A DNA stretch of 7,601 bases, taken from positions 1 through 7,601 of the forward strand of contig DQYM01000055.1 of the NCBI GenBank assembly GCA_011040545.1. Reading direction: 5' to 3'. Positions within the stretch are counted from its first letter, which is position 1, and each line of letters starts with the position of its first letter. This DNA comes from Candidatus Bathyarchaeota archaeon. GTDB lineage: Archaea > Thermoproteota > Bathyarchaeia > EX4484-135. Shown piece by piece: positions 1 to 6,269 of this stretch. The translations under genes and the position numbers were made by a program. The notes beneath the pieces are model-generated. The model was not told where the DNA came from, did not search any database, and was given only the letters and a program-made list of their open reading frames with translations.

Positions 1-1425
1 CTAGCTACCTTGCTTGGCAGGAAGCTAGCCTCAAGAACAGGATGGCTTGTGGGGCCAGTGCTGGCCTACCAGACCGCCCTCCTAGCCCTAGTGGCCTTAC
101 AGGTCTGGCACGGCTCTGTCCTAGCCGAGAGCTACGGCTGGCTCCCTGGAATCCCGATCTCCCTTGAGCTAGTTGCCGATGGGCTAAGCGCCCCCGTGGC
201 CCTCGTGATGTCCCTGATCTGCACCTGCCTGGCCTTCTACTCGGTCCGCTACATAGGCTATCGGGTCCAGGCCATTTACGGCCCGCCTGGCCTCCAGGAA
301 GGGGATCATTTCACGCTCTACTACGCCCTCTACCCGCTCTTCTCAATAGGCCTGGTGGGCATGACCTTGTCCTACGACCTCGTCCTAATATGGCTGTTCA
401 TGGAGCTCATGCTCCTGCCCTTCTACTTCATAATAACTCACCTGGGCTACGGGGATAGGCGTAGGATAGCCCTTATGTTTTTCATCTGGGGCACAGCAGC
501 AGCCTCCCTCTTCATGGCTGGTGCCTCCCTGGCTTACTCCCAGCTCGGGAGCTTCAGCCTCAGGGCCTTGCCCAAGCTCCCAGATGGATCTGTTGGTCGC
601 TTGGCCTGCCTCCTAATGGCCCTTGGCCTCCTAACCAAGATGGCTGCCTTCGGCCTCCACGTCTGGCTCCCCTGGGTCCATGCGAACACGCCTACCTCGC
701 TAGCTGGCATCATGGCCTGTTATGCAAACATAGGTGCTTACATCCTGGCTAGGACCATCGTGATACCACTACCATCATTCTTTGAGCCCCTGAGGCTCCC
801 CATCATGGTTTGGGCCTTAGTAACCATGATATACGGTGCCCTCCTAGCCCTAGCACAGGAGGACGTGAAGTTCCTCTGCGCCTGCTCCACCATGAGCCAG
901 ATAGCCTACTCACTCCTCGGCGTGGCCAGCATGGACTCACTGGCCCTGGCGGGCGGGCTGTTCTACATGCTCAGCCACTGCCTTGGGAAGGCTGTCCTGT
1001 TCTCAACGGCTGGCCTGCTCGTCTACGAGATGCACGAGAGGGACATAAGAAAGATGGGCGGTTTAGCACGCTTTATGCCCCTTACGGCTACGCTCTGGGC
1101 CTTAGGCTCAATGATACTCTCGGCTATTCCTCCGTTGAGTGGTTTCACAGCAGAACTCATGATGTTCATGGGAATCTTCAAATCTATAAGAAGTCCCTTA
1201 GCCCTCTTAGTGGCCATATTGGGTGTCCTAGCTACAGCCCTCACGGCAGCCTATACGTTTTGGCCACTAAAACGTATATTCTTTGGCCCCCTTAAGGAGG
1301 GGCTTGAGGGCATCAAGGAGGCCCCAAGGTCCATGTTAATCCCCTTGTTCCTGCTGGCCCTGGCCTCCCTGGCCCTGGGCATCTGGCCAGGCCTAGTGAT
1401 GTCCTTATTCCTCAGCTCAGCTTGA
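1..1425 (+). CDS. NuoM/MrpD-type proton-translocating antiporter-like subunit, 5' end cut by the window
   Basis: A polytopic membrane protein of the complex I / Mrp / membrane-bound hydrogenase antiporter family; it would move protons or sodium ions in a membrane oxidoreductase. The frame is open to base 1. The TTG at 10 could start it, but the visible N-terminus (LLGRK loop, then a helix) matches the family after its first helix, so about 20-25 residues are probably missing. Numbering from that TTG: the helix-5 glutamate is E132 (WLFMELMLLPF), the helix-7 lysine K210 (LLTKMAAFGLHVWLP), followed by H224 (WVHANTPT); EDVK at 284-287, SHCLGK at 322-327, and the GFTAE glutamate E382 near helix 12 are also present. 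The second conserved lysine, in helix 8, aligns with N240. The tail FWPLKRIFFGPL is typical of NuoM. The host complex cannot be named because partner genes lie outside the window. The gene converges on, and overlaps, the next one. Confidence 0.9.
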   Translation, partial: LATLLGRKLASRTGWLVGPVLAYQTALLALVALQVWHGSVLAESYGWLPGIPISLELVADGLSAPVALVMSLICTCLAFYSVRYIGYRVQAIYGPPGLQEGDHFTLYYALYPLFSIGLVGMTLSYDLVLIWLFMELMLLPFYFIITHLGYGDRRRIALMFFIWGTAAASLFMAGASLAYSQLGSFSLRALPKLPDGSVGRLACLLMALGLLTKMAAFGLHVWLPWVHANTPTSLAGIMACYANIGAYILARTIVIPLPSFFEPLRLPIMVWALVTMIYGALLALAQEDVKFLCACSTMSQIAYSLLGVASMDSLALAGGLFYMLSHCLGKAVLFSTAGLLVYEMHERDIRKMGGLARFMPLTATLWALGSMILSAIPPLSGFTAELMMFMGIFKSIRSPLALLVAILGVLATALTAAYTFWPLKRIFFGPLKEGLEGIKEAPRSMLIPLFLLALASLALGIWPGLVMSLFLSSA

Positions 1426-2284
1426 GGGCCCCCAAGATGGCCGTGAGGCTCCTGTATAGTAGGAGTGAGCCTAGGACCAGCACTATAGAGGCGAAAGCTA
1501 GCTTAAGTGCCTCAGGCCTAATGCGCTTTGCTAGCCTTGGTCCGATCTGACCGCCTACAAGAGCCCCTAGGGCAAGTGGGGCAGCGAGCTTAAGGCTTAT
1601 GTTGCCTAAAAGGGCGTGGGCCACCACCGAGCTAGCCCTGGTGAGCAGCATGCCGAACATGGCCGTTGGGGCAGCTACCTCAATTGGGATGCCTAGGAGC
1701 AGCATGAGGGATAGGTCCATGACGCCGCCCCCGAGGCCCAGCATGCCAGATACTAGGCCACTGAAGAAGCTGCCGACCACTGCTACGGCTAGCCCCCTCC
1801 TGCCAAGGCTGTAGGAAAATGCTTCACCGCCCCTATCTACTACAACCCTGTGCCAAATGCCCCCTCGCTGGTCAGGGGACCCTGAGTCCTGGTTGTTCGG
1901 TGGCCTTAGCCACTGCCTCAGCACTCTTAGGGCTAGCCTAGAGCCAGAGTAGAGCAGGAAGGCCCCCATGCAGAGGGCTAGGACATCTGGGAGCAGCACA
2001 ATGGTCATGTAGGCACCGAGGGCCACGCCAAGGATGTCAAGGGCATCAAAGAGGAGGGCTAGCCAGATATCAACCCTCCCCTGCCTTAGATAGGCAACAG
2101 AAGCAGATAGCACAGCTGCGAAAACGCCAAGGATGGTAGTCCCAACGGCCAGCCGAGGTTCAATTCCTAAGCCCAGTATTAGGAGGGGGGATATTATGGC
2201 CCCGCCAGCTAGGCCAAGGGCTGAGGCTGCAGCTGTTACGGTAAGGCCAAGGGAGAAGAGGAGGGTAGCGAACTCAAGCCACAT
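1412..2284 (-). CDS. TauE/SafE-family membrane permease
   Basis: Predicted 290-residue polytopic membrane protein of the TauE/SafE (DUF81) family. Members are implicated in export of sulfite, sulfonates or related small anions; the substrate here is unknown. Two inverted-repeat halves are visible: the first glycine-rich signature GLAGGAIISP at about 24-33, followed by AVGTTI, and the second GLGGGVMDL at about 183-191, followed by APTAMFGMLLTRASS. A charged linker of about 35 residues (about 123-156, with PPNNQDSGS) joins the halves. The frame also allows a GTG at 2296, but I prefer the ATG at 2284: a TATA box at 2315-2322 predicts transcription starting near 2292, downstream of the GTG, and GGTGGGGAG sits directly before the ATG. 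Its 3' end overlaps the convergent antiporter gene by 14 bases. Confidence 0.88.
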   Translation of the reverse strand: MWLEFATLLFSLGLTVTAAASALGLAGGAIISPLLILGLGIEPRLAVGTTILGVFAAVLSASVAYLRQGRVDIWLALLFDALDILGVALGAYMTIVLLPDVLALCMGAFLLYSGSRLALRVLRQWLRPPNNQDSGSPDQRGGIWHRVVVDRGGEAFSYSLGRRGLAVAVVGSFFSGLVSGMLGLGGGVMDLSLMLLLGIPIEVAAPTAMFGMLLTRASSVVAHALLGNISLKLAAPLALGALVGGQIGPRLAKRIRPEALKLAFASIVLVLGSLLLYRSLTAILGALKLS

Positions 2285-2293
2285 CTCCCCACC
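2285..2293 (-). promoter_or_regulatory. Ribosome binding site deciding the permease start
   Basis: GGTGGGGAG lies immediately upstream of the ATG at 2284, with GGTG five bases away, matching the anti-Shine-Dalgarno end of archaeal 16S rRNA. The alternative GTG start at 2296 would place this site inside the coding region and has no comparable site of its own. Confidence 0.55.
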
Positions 2294-2314
2294 CACGCTA
2301 GGCCCTACCGTCGC

Positions 2315-2322
2315 TTATTAAA
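2315..2322 (-). promoter_or_regulatory. TATA box (TTTAATAA) for the permease gene
   Basis: TTTAATAA is centred about 34 bases before the ATG at 2284. With the usual archaeal spacing of about 26 bases, transcription would begin near 2292 and leave a leader of about 8 bases holding the GGTG site. The box begins only 7 bases beyond the CCA end of the upstream tRNA, so the permease has its own promoter despite the tight packing. Confidence 0.55.
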
Positions 2323-2328
2323 GGCAAC

Positions 2329-2468
2329 TGGTGGGGGCGGTGGGATTTGAACCCACGACCTACGGGTCTCACCGCTCCAGAGCTTCTTCATCCCCGCTCT
2401 AGGCGGGTCAAAGCAGACCCGTAGTGGCTCTGGAGCCCGCCGCCCTAACCTGGCTGGGCCACGCCCCC
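2329..2468 (-). tRNA. trnW: tRNA-Trp (anticodon CCA) with a 62-base intron
   Basis: All arms can be drawn. The acceptor stem is GGGGGCG (2468-2462) with CGCCCCC (2339-2333), then A73 and an encoded CCA (2331-2329). The D stem is GCCC/GGGC around loop AGCCAGGTTA. The anticodon stem is GCGGG (2440-2436) with CCCGT (2366-2362), the last pair a G-U wobble. The T arm is GTGGG-TTCAAAT-CCCAC. Joining the exons at 2430/2367 gives the seven-base loop CUCCAGA, so the anticodon is CCA at 2433-2431 (Trp); A73 also fits archaeal tRNA-Trp. The intron (2368-2429) sits at the canonical position 37/38. The dinucleotide AG occurs before both junctions, so the exact cut could shift by up to two bases without changing the product. 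Confidence 0.95.
2368..2429 (-). other. tRNA-Trp intron, candidate box C/D methylation guide
   Basis: A 62-base intron between G37 and A38. Both junctions read AG^A in candidate three-base bulges (2431-2429 and 2369-2367). They flank a central helix CUCC/GGUG that contains one U-U mismatch, so the bulge-helix-bulge splice motif is relaxed. Inside, CGGGTC and GACCCG can form a 6-bp hairpin around TGCTTT. The segment TCTGGAGC (2381-2374) is complementary to tRNA positions 31-38. It is flanked by AUGAAGA (2391-2385, one mismatch to box C RUGAUGA) and GUGA (2372-2369, one mismatch to box D CUGA), with exactly 12 bases between the boxes. In Haloferax and Pyrococcus the tRNA-Trp intron is known to guide methylation of C34 and U39; that this intron does so is inference. 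Confidence 0.7.
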
Positions 2469-2497
2469 TTCTCCAGGCCTGGAAGGAGGACTAGGGC

Positions 2498-2504
2498 TAT
2501 TTAA
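2498..2504 (-). promoter_or_regulatory. TATA box (TTAAATA) for tRNA-Trp
   Basis: TTAAATA, within CTTAAATAG, is centred about 33 bases before tRNA position 1 (2468). A start about 26 bases downstream gives a leader of about 7 bases, normal for an archaeal tRNA transcript. It lies between the protease stop and the tRNA, so the tRNA can be transcribed independently. Confidence 0.55.
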
Positions 2505-2529
2505 GATTTAGCCATTTAGGCCCTTAGGG

Positions 2530-2535
2530 AAAAAA
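2530..2535 (-). terminator. T-rich terminator after the protease gene
   Basis: On the minus strand a run of six T residues (within CCCTATTTTTTCCC) lies 7 bases past the protease stop codon. Archaeal RNA polymerase commonly terminates at such runs without a hairpin. It would separate the protease transcript from the tRNA promoter just downstream. Confidence 0.5.
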
Positions 2536-2542
2536 TAGGGGT

Positions 2543-5500
2543 TTAGTGCCCTGTCCTCCTCCTGATGAACACGGCCACCAGCACGGCTAGGGCCACGCCC
2601 ACGGCTGCCCCAGCTGGCCCATTTGGCATGGTGGGGTCCTTGGGGCATGGATCTACGGCATCTGGCCATAGGTCGCCATCTGTATCTGGGTTCCTTGGAT
2701 CTAGCCCCCTAACGAGCTCCTCCCAGTTGGCCAGGCCATCGCCATCATCATCTAACCTACCCCTCAAGTGTATGAGCAGCTCGTGGGCTGAGTGTAAGTA
2801 GGAGGCCCTTAGCACGTAGTAGGTGCCCTTATCTGACCAGGTGAACTCAAGGAGCTCCATGTCAAGTAGCATTACTACATCGCTTATGCTAGCTCCAATC
2901 GCCCTTAGTATGGCCTTCTGAAGCACGACCACTAATTGGCCTTCTGTCCCTGGTGGCCCTGAGATTAGTAGCCTTATCATAGCCCCCTCTAGGACATCAG
3001 GGCCTTCCTCAAGCTCCGAGGTCGTTAGGATGAGTAGTGCCTTGCCTGCCACAAGGGCAGTAGAGCCCGTCCAGCCCTCTATGGCTACCCTTATGGCGCT
3101 TACATCCTCAGCGATGCCCTCAAGCGTGCTTTTAATTGCATCTAGTAGCTCTAGAACCGTGCCCAGGTCGGCCCTAAGCGTGCCTACGGCTGTTTCTATG
3201 CTAGCCAGTACCTCGCCCTTGCTATCCTCTATTAGGGTTACCAATGTGGCGTTTAATACATCAAGCTTAGCTAGTATGGTGCTCGTATTGGCCTTTATCA
3301 CAGCTACATCTCCTTTCACTGCTTCTAAGGTAGCATTAACGCTCTCTAGCATCTCCCTAAGCTCAGAGAGCGACATCTTGACCTCCCCCATATCCGTTAT
3401 AAGCGTTGCTACATTGCTCCTTATCTCAGATAGCGTAGCGTTCCAGCTGTGGAGCACAGAGCTAACTAAGAAGCTCTTTAGGCTAGCCCCCCGTGCATCT
3501 ACAAGCCCTGATTTATAGTGGGCCTCAACGAGGAGGACGTAGGTCCCCATTGGTGCATTAGCAGGTATCGTGTATGTGGCCCTAAACAGGCCCCTAGCGA
3601 TGTGCTCAAGGGAGCCCATTAGGTCAGCGTATACGTGGTCCCCCTTGTACAGGAGGGCTCGTGTTATATCTGCATCTACCCTCGTGCCATTATGTAGCGT
3701 TAGTATGTAGAACTCCACGAGCTCCCCCCTGAAGTGAAGGGAGCCCACATCTATTAGCACGTTAAGCGGTGTGGCATCAAGCACGTAGAGTGCCCTAGTG
3801 GCCTCATGCCCATCTTCATCCACGGCCCTTACCTCGTAGGAGCCTGGGTTCACAGAGGGGACTATGAAGAAGCCCGTGAAGCGACCTGTATCATCTGTCG
3901 TGAAGTTAGCCAGATGGATGTTGAGCAAGTAGAGGCCCACACTGGCATTAGGTGAGAAGCCCAGGCCAGTAGCATTTACCACGAAGTTCCCATGCCCCCT
4001 ATCTGGCTTGAGGATCAGCTGGCACTCCTGGATGTGTACTGAGCCAGCGTAGATGTAGTTGCCCCTGTCGTCTGCTACCATGATGTCGTACCAGGCACCA
4101 GGCTCAACGGCCTCTGGGACCTCAAACGTAGCGTATAGGTACCCATCTATGTCGGTATAGCCCTCGCCAGCTAGAATACGCTCATGCTCATAGGTATCCC
4201 AGTGGAACCGCTCTAAATATATGCTTACAGCTGAGCTAGTAGCTAGGTTCCAGCCTTCCACAACTCCCTCATCCCCAATCCTTACGTCCTGTGGGCCATT
4301 ATACGTGGCCGTTCCCCTTGCTGCTGGTAGAGCTGGGTTCCCACATAACATCTGAGCTAGGAGGACCTTCCTATCATACTCGTACTGCTCTATGTTTGCT
4401 TGCCAGATGATGTAGTAGTAAGCATTAGCTATGTAAAGTGCCTTTCCTGGCCCCTCTGGCCCTGAGCGACTAAGCGAGTACCAGAATAGCCATGTGTGCA
4501 TGCCACATAGGCCATTTAAGAACCAGTTGCTTACATAGCCCCAGCTAACCCTAGTAGCACCAATGTGGGCCACGGAGGAGCCATCGTCATCCCTTATCAT
4601 GGCCTCTGAGAAGCAGGCCCCCTTGGTGTCCTCATCTACATCAAAGGCCCCTGAGAGGCAAGCCATAGCATACCAGATGAAGCCAGTATTAGCCACGTAG
4701 CTTGGCGTGCTCGTGTCTGCAAACGTCTCGCTGGTCCAGTAGAGCCATAGGCCACCGATGCTGCCATGTGAAGCACTGCACACGAACTCTGGGTCCTGCG
4801 TGTTTATCTCATCTACTACATTTGCGTATGTTAGGTTGCCCTCGTTCTCATATAGGCGCCTCTTAACGACCTCAGGTGGGTAGAAGGTCGCTGACTTATC
4901 ACAGGCCCAGGCCCCATCCGTGTAGTAGCTTGGGTCGGTATCAAATAGGTGGGCTCCCAATAGGAGCATGGGCTTATCCCTATTCCTGAGGCTATCTAGG
5001 TAGGCATCTAGCTTGGCCACGTACAAGCTCGCTTGCTCAACCGTCCTCACGGGCAGCCTACCGACCCATACCTCAGCAAGCCAATCGGCCTCATCCACGC
5101 CAGCACTAGAGTAGCTTGGCCCCTCGCCATAGTAGCCATCGCCATCATCATCCCACGTGCCATCTAGGCCAGCGTAGTAGAAGTCCGATGGCGTTAGGTC
5201 ATTTGGAAGGCCAGTGTAGGCATTATCGTAGCCATTATCTGGGTCTGGGTTGTATATGTAGCGTGTTGGCACCTCCCAATCCTTATCCAGCTCGTAGCCA
5301 GATGTAGCATCATCTGGATCTGCATCGCCGAGGAGGAGCACGTATAGGTCCTCATAGCTGTAGCTATTGTAGTAGTCCTTAATGCAGTTCCTTATCTTCT
5401 CTGGGATATCTGAGCCCGTGTAATCGGCTACTATGTCATCTACGTACTCTATGTGGACCGTGTAGCCCTCGTCCAGCAGCAGGGATCCAAGCTGGTTGGC

Positions 5501-6211
5501 CACGGAGCTGAAGAGGGGCCTCGTGATTATCAGGTAGCCCTTCTCCGAGCTAGCCTCTACTTGATACTCGCCTAGGACTTCTGGATTAATAGCTAGCTCC
5601 CTTAAGGCCCTTAGAACCGCTGGGCTTGGCCTAGCATGGCCATACGTTCCTCCATCTGCTAGTGAGAGCGTTATCAAGAAGCGCCTGTAGAAGGTTACCC
5701 TCCCCTCATAGGCATCATATTGGATTGGGAATAGGGTAAGTGGGAGCAGCCTGTAGCCACGCCATACCTTAACGCCCTTGCCCACGTGATATGGGTGCTC
5801 TGGGAACACGTCCAAGGCGGTTGGCCTAGCATGGCCACCTGCCCCTGGGCCTAAGCCGAGCATCCTGGGCTGGGGGGCCACTAGGAGCTCATAGGTGCCA
5901 GGCAGCTCACGCCCATCAAGGGCCTGCACGGATACGTTAAGCAGCTCCTTCCCTGGCGGTAACACTATTACTGCTGTTTTAGCTGGGATTATGGGCAGGC
6001 CAGGGATCAGCGTCTGAATGCAGCCTGACACTTCAATTAAGCTGCCCTCAGCTAGCTCTAGCACCTCTGGCTCCTGGAAGGCAACCTCATACGTCAGTAC
6101 GTCCCCTAGGGCCTGGCTTGAGCTGGCTTTAGCGTAAATGGCTGAAGGTGGGACGGGGAGCAGCAGGGCTAGGGCCAGGATCAGGGCCATGAGAGCAAGC
6201 CCCCTCTTCAT
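2543..6211 (-). CDS. Surface-anchored C25 (gingipain-like) cysteine protease with coiled-coil stalk
   Basis: A 1222-residue secreted protease. In order: signal peptide (about 1-28, KR then a leucine/alanine core); a gingipain-propeptide-like beta region (about 40-190); a peptidase C25 domain (about 222-620) with probable catalytic His482 (SASHGS) and Cys518 (MACLSG) and a DDDGDG calcium loop at 354-359; beta-sandwich, IPT- or Ig-like domains (about 635-910; GLGFSPNASVGLYL is typical); a coiled coil (about 917-1045); a region of about 100 residues I cannot assign; a DDDGDG calcium/TSP3-like segment with DTDGD (about 1154-1192); and one C-terminal membrane helix (about 1199-1216) followed by RRR. 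It would degrade extracellular protein while tethered outside the membrane. The ATG at 6211 is preferred over the TTG at 6226 because GGAGGGAG (6224-6217) sits five bases before it and would be destroyed as a leader signal by the longer start. The catalytic pair is assigned by motif position, not by alignment. Confidence 0.9.
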   Translation of the reverse strand: MKRGLALMALILALALLLPVPPSAIYAKASSSQALGDVLTYEVAFQEPEVLELAEGSLIEVSGCIQTLIPGLPIIPAKTAVIVLPPGKELLNVSVQALDGRELPGTYELLVAPQPRMLGLGPGAGGHARPTALDVFPEHPYHVGKGVKVWRGYRLLPLTLFPIQYDAYEGRVTFYRRFLITLSLADGGTYGHARPSPAVLRALRELAINPEVLGEYQVEASSEKGYLIITRPLFSSVANQLGSLLLDEGYTVHIEYVDDIVADYTGSDIPEKIRNCIKDYYNSYSYEDLYVLLLGDADPDDATSGYELDKDWEVPTRYIYNPDPDNGYDNAYTGLPNDLTPSDFYYAGLDGTWDDDGDGYYGEGPSYSSAGVDEADWLAEVWVGRLPVRTVEQASLYVAKLDAYLDSLRNRDKPMLLLGAHLFDTDPSYYTDGAWACDKSATFYPPEVVKRRLYENEGNLTYANVVDEINTQDPEFVCSASHGSIGGLWLYWTSETFADTSTPSYVANTGFIWYAMACLSGAFDVDEDTKGACFSEAMIRDDDGSSVAHIGATRVSWGYVSNWFLNGLCGMHTWLFWYSLSRSGPEGPGKALYIANAYYYIIWQANIEQYEYDRKVLLAQMLCGNPALPAARGTATYNGPQDVRIGDEGVVEGWNLATSSAVSIYLERFHWDTYEHERILAGEGYTDIDGYLYATFEVPEAVEPGAWYDIMVADDRGNYIYAGSVHIQECQLILKPDRGHGNFVVNATGLGFSPNASVGLYLLNIHLANFTTDDTGRFTGFFIVPSVNPGSYEVRAVDEDGHEATRALYVLDATPLNVLIDVGSLHFRGELVEFYILTLHNGTRVDADITRALLYKGDHVYADLMGSLEHIARGLFRATYTIPANAPMGTYVLLVEAHYKSGLVDARGASLKSFLVSSVLHSWNATLSEIRSNVATLITDMGEVKMSLSELREMLESVNATLEAVKGDVAVIKANTSTILAKLDVLNATLVTLIEDSKGEVLASIETAVGTLRADLGTVLELLDAIKSTLEGIAEDVSAIRVAIEGWTGSTALVAGKALLILTTSELEEGPDVLEGAMIRLLISGPPGTEGQLVVVLQKAILRAIGASISDVVMLLDMELLEFTWSDKGTYYVLRASYLHSAHELLIHLRGRLDDDGDGLANWEELVRGLDPRNPDTDGDLWPDAVDPCPKDPTMPNGPAGAAVGVALAVLVAVFIRRRTGH

Positions 6212-6216
6212 GCAAG

Positions 6217-6224
6217 CTCCCTCC
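6217..6224 (-). promoter_or_regulatory. Ribosome binding site deciding the protease start
   Basis: GGAGGGAG ends five bases before the ATG at 6211. An in-frame TTG at 6226 overlaps this site and would add only five residues (MEGAC) before the signal peptide, so the ATG is the better start. Confidence 0.7.
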
Positions 6225-6248
6225 AATAGACCTAATCAAGGAGGCATG

Positions 6249-6260
6249 TAAAAGCTTTTA
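6249..6260 (-). promoter_or_regulatory. Protease promoter region: perfect palindrome TAAAAGCTTTTA
   Basis: This 12-base perfect palindrome is the only AT-rich element between the phosphatase stop (6270) and the protease ATG (6211). Read on the minus strand, its CTTTTA half plus the next bases makes a TATA-like element about 26 bases before a start near 6228, leaving a leader of about 17 bases. The T run could also help end the upstream transcript. Both uses are inference from position. Confidence 0.45.
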
Positions 6261-6269
6261 TCAGCCTAG

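Noticed and set aside
810..1295. 161-codon + strand frame inside the antiporter gene
   Set aside because: It is in another frame of a gene with strong family motifs; the translation is rich in Arg, Pro, His and Gly and shows no domain.
2284..2296. GTG start at 2296 for the permease
   Set aside because: It would precede the transcription start predicted from the TATA box, and it overlaps the GGTGGGGAG site that serves the ATG at 2284.
2735..2752. An 18-base direct repeat, also present at 5135-5152
   Set aside because: Both copies encode the same calcium-loop motif DDDGDG in the protease. Protein-level constraint explains them, so they are not a mobile or regulatory repeat.
3030..3518. Long open frame on the + strand antisense to the protease
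   Set aside because: It mirrors the coiled-coil coding region and is a low-complexity Ser/Ala/Thr-rich shadow with no start signals or recognisable domain.
6211..6226. TTG start at 6226 for the protease
   Set aside because: It overlaps the GGAGGGAG ribosome site, and the signal peptide begins properly at the ATG at 6211.
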